Assembly (NCBI RefSeq): GCF_001613325.1
Contig: NZ_BDCD01000017.1
Location: forward strand, 62,001 to 126,000
DNA from: Nocardia yamanashiensis NBRC 100130
GTDB lineage: Bacteria; Actinomycetota; Actinomycetes; Mycobacteriales; Mycobacteriaceae
Length of the DNA: 64,000 nucleotides
Reading direction: 5' to 3'
In this document: positions 63,653 through 64,000 of the stretch, one piece after another
How the letters are laid out: each line of letters begins with the position of its first letter
Position numbering within the stretch: position 1 is the first letter of the stretch
The notes under the pieces: model-generated
Seen by the model: the letters and a program-made list of their open reading frames with translations, nothing else
What the model was told of the DNA's origin: nothing
Database searches by the model: none
Program-made: the position numbers and the translations under genes

Positions 63653-64000
63653 TCAGCCGAGTTCGAGGGTGGTGACGCCGTACACCCGTTCGGGGTGCAG
63701 GTCGCGCACCGGGCCGGTGTACATGCGCGCCGTCTCGAAACTCGGTGCGAGACCGGCCTGTTCGGCCAGTGCGACCGCGGATTCGTTGCGCAGCGGCACA
63801 TCCACCGCCAGCTCCACTCCCCCGGTGCGTTCGGTGAGGGCGGCGAGCAGGGCGCGGGCGGTGCCGGGGTCATCGGCGAACAGGGGGCCGACGCGCAGAG
63901 AGTCGCGGGCCGGGCGGACGGCGGCGTAACCGGTGAGCACGCCGTCGACGACGCGCACCAGGGTTAGGTTGGCCGGGTCGGCCAGCCAGGCGGTCAGGAA
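63653..64000 (-). CDS. GNAT acetyltransferase (5' end cut by window)
   Basis: The last 115 residues are visible; the frame is open to the window edge (FLTAWLADPANLTLVRVVDG). It shows a GNAT-like end: YAAVRPARDSLRVGPLFADD with acyl-CoA site region, ARALLAALTERTGG, then VDVPLRNESAVALAEQAGLA. The layout resembles YitH/Acetyltransf_18 proteins that carry a second GNAT-like half. It ends 71 bases from the previous gene on the same strand. Confidence 0.78.
   Translation of the reverse strand, partial: FLTAWLADPANLTLVRVVDGVLTGYAAVRPARDSLRVGPLFADDPGTARALLAALTERTGGVELAVDVPLRNESAVALAEQAGLAPSFETARMYTGPVRDLHPERVYGVTTLELG

Overview
The window is very GC-rich actinobacterial chromosome. It most likely comes from Nocardia or a close mycolic-acid-containing relative. 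Supporting signs are a CmrA-type mycolate reductase (25466-26263), a DesA3-like desaturase with its own ferredoxin reductase, an LppP/LprE lipoprotein, a lipoprotein L,D-transpeptidase, secreted DUF4189 proteins, a conservon operon, and many TetR and cytochrome P450 genes. No ribosomal RNA, transposase, prophage or CRISPR array is visible. There are three tRNA genes (His and two identical Lys).

Layout. 1-1745: end of an ABC-2 exporter operon. 2030-6417: a four-gene conservon (sensor kinase-like, roadblock, DUF742, small GTPase) with overlapping genes, ended by a two-way terminator it shares with an unannotated 38-residue peptide gene (6528-6644). 6.8-8.2 kb: a hypothetical gene and a DUF4254 gene. 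8.2-11.6 kb: reductase, desaturase and small-protein operon facing a FabR/DesT-like regulator. 11.6-21.1 kb: mostly single genes (two MFS transporters, a DMT exporter, hydrolase, VOC protein, AraC, LysR, TetR and XRE regulators). 21.2-24.4 kb: PadR, 2,4-dienoyl-CoA-reductase-like enzyme and VOC operon with a clear operator. 24.5-31.7 kb: secreted DUF4189 pair, cmrA, a lysA paralogue, a secreted lipase, a HerA-like ATPase and orn, followed by tRNA-His.

32-41 kb: small secreted and membrane proteins, a NarL-type two-component system, an SDR protein, then a class I terpene cyclase convergent with a CYP170-like P450, and a TetR divergent from a Rox-like FAD monooxygenase. 41.1-42.8 kb is a scar-like region: a leftover argS 3' end, and a DUF4143 ATPase preceded by four phased direct repeats. 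42.9-50.9 kb appears to be an aromatic amino-acid catabolic locus: Lrp regulator, amino-acid dehydrogenase, fused indolepyruvate ferredoxin oxidoreductase, APC permease, DoxX and cyclase-family proteins. 51-53.2 kb: secreted protein, L,D-transpeptidase and tandem tRNA-Lys genes. 53.2-56.6 kb: GAF regulator, aldehyde dehydrogenase and DUF779; the DUF779 gene runs into the second tRNA-Lys. 56.7-64 kb: P450 with divergent TetR, HesB-like protein, CocE hydrolase, cupin with divergent MarR, two membrane proteins and a truncated GNAT gene.

The recurring theme is local regulation: many enzymes sit beside a regulator, with a visible inverted repeat between or just in front of them. The least explained items are the 38-residue peptide, the repeat-preceded ATPase with the argS remnant, and the tRNA-Lys/DUF779 overlap.
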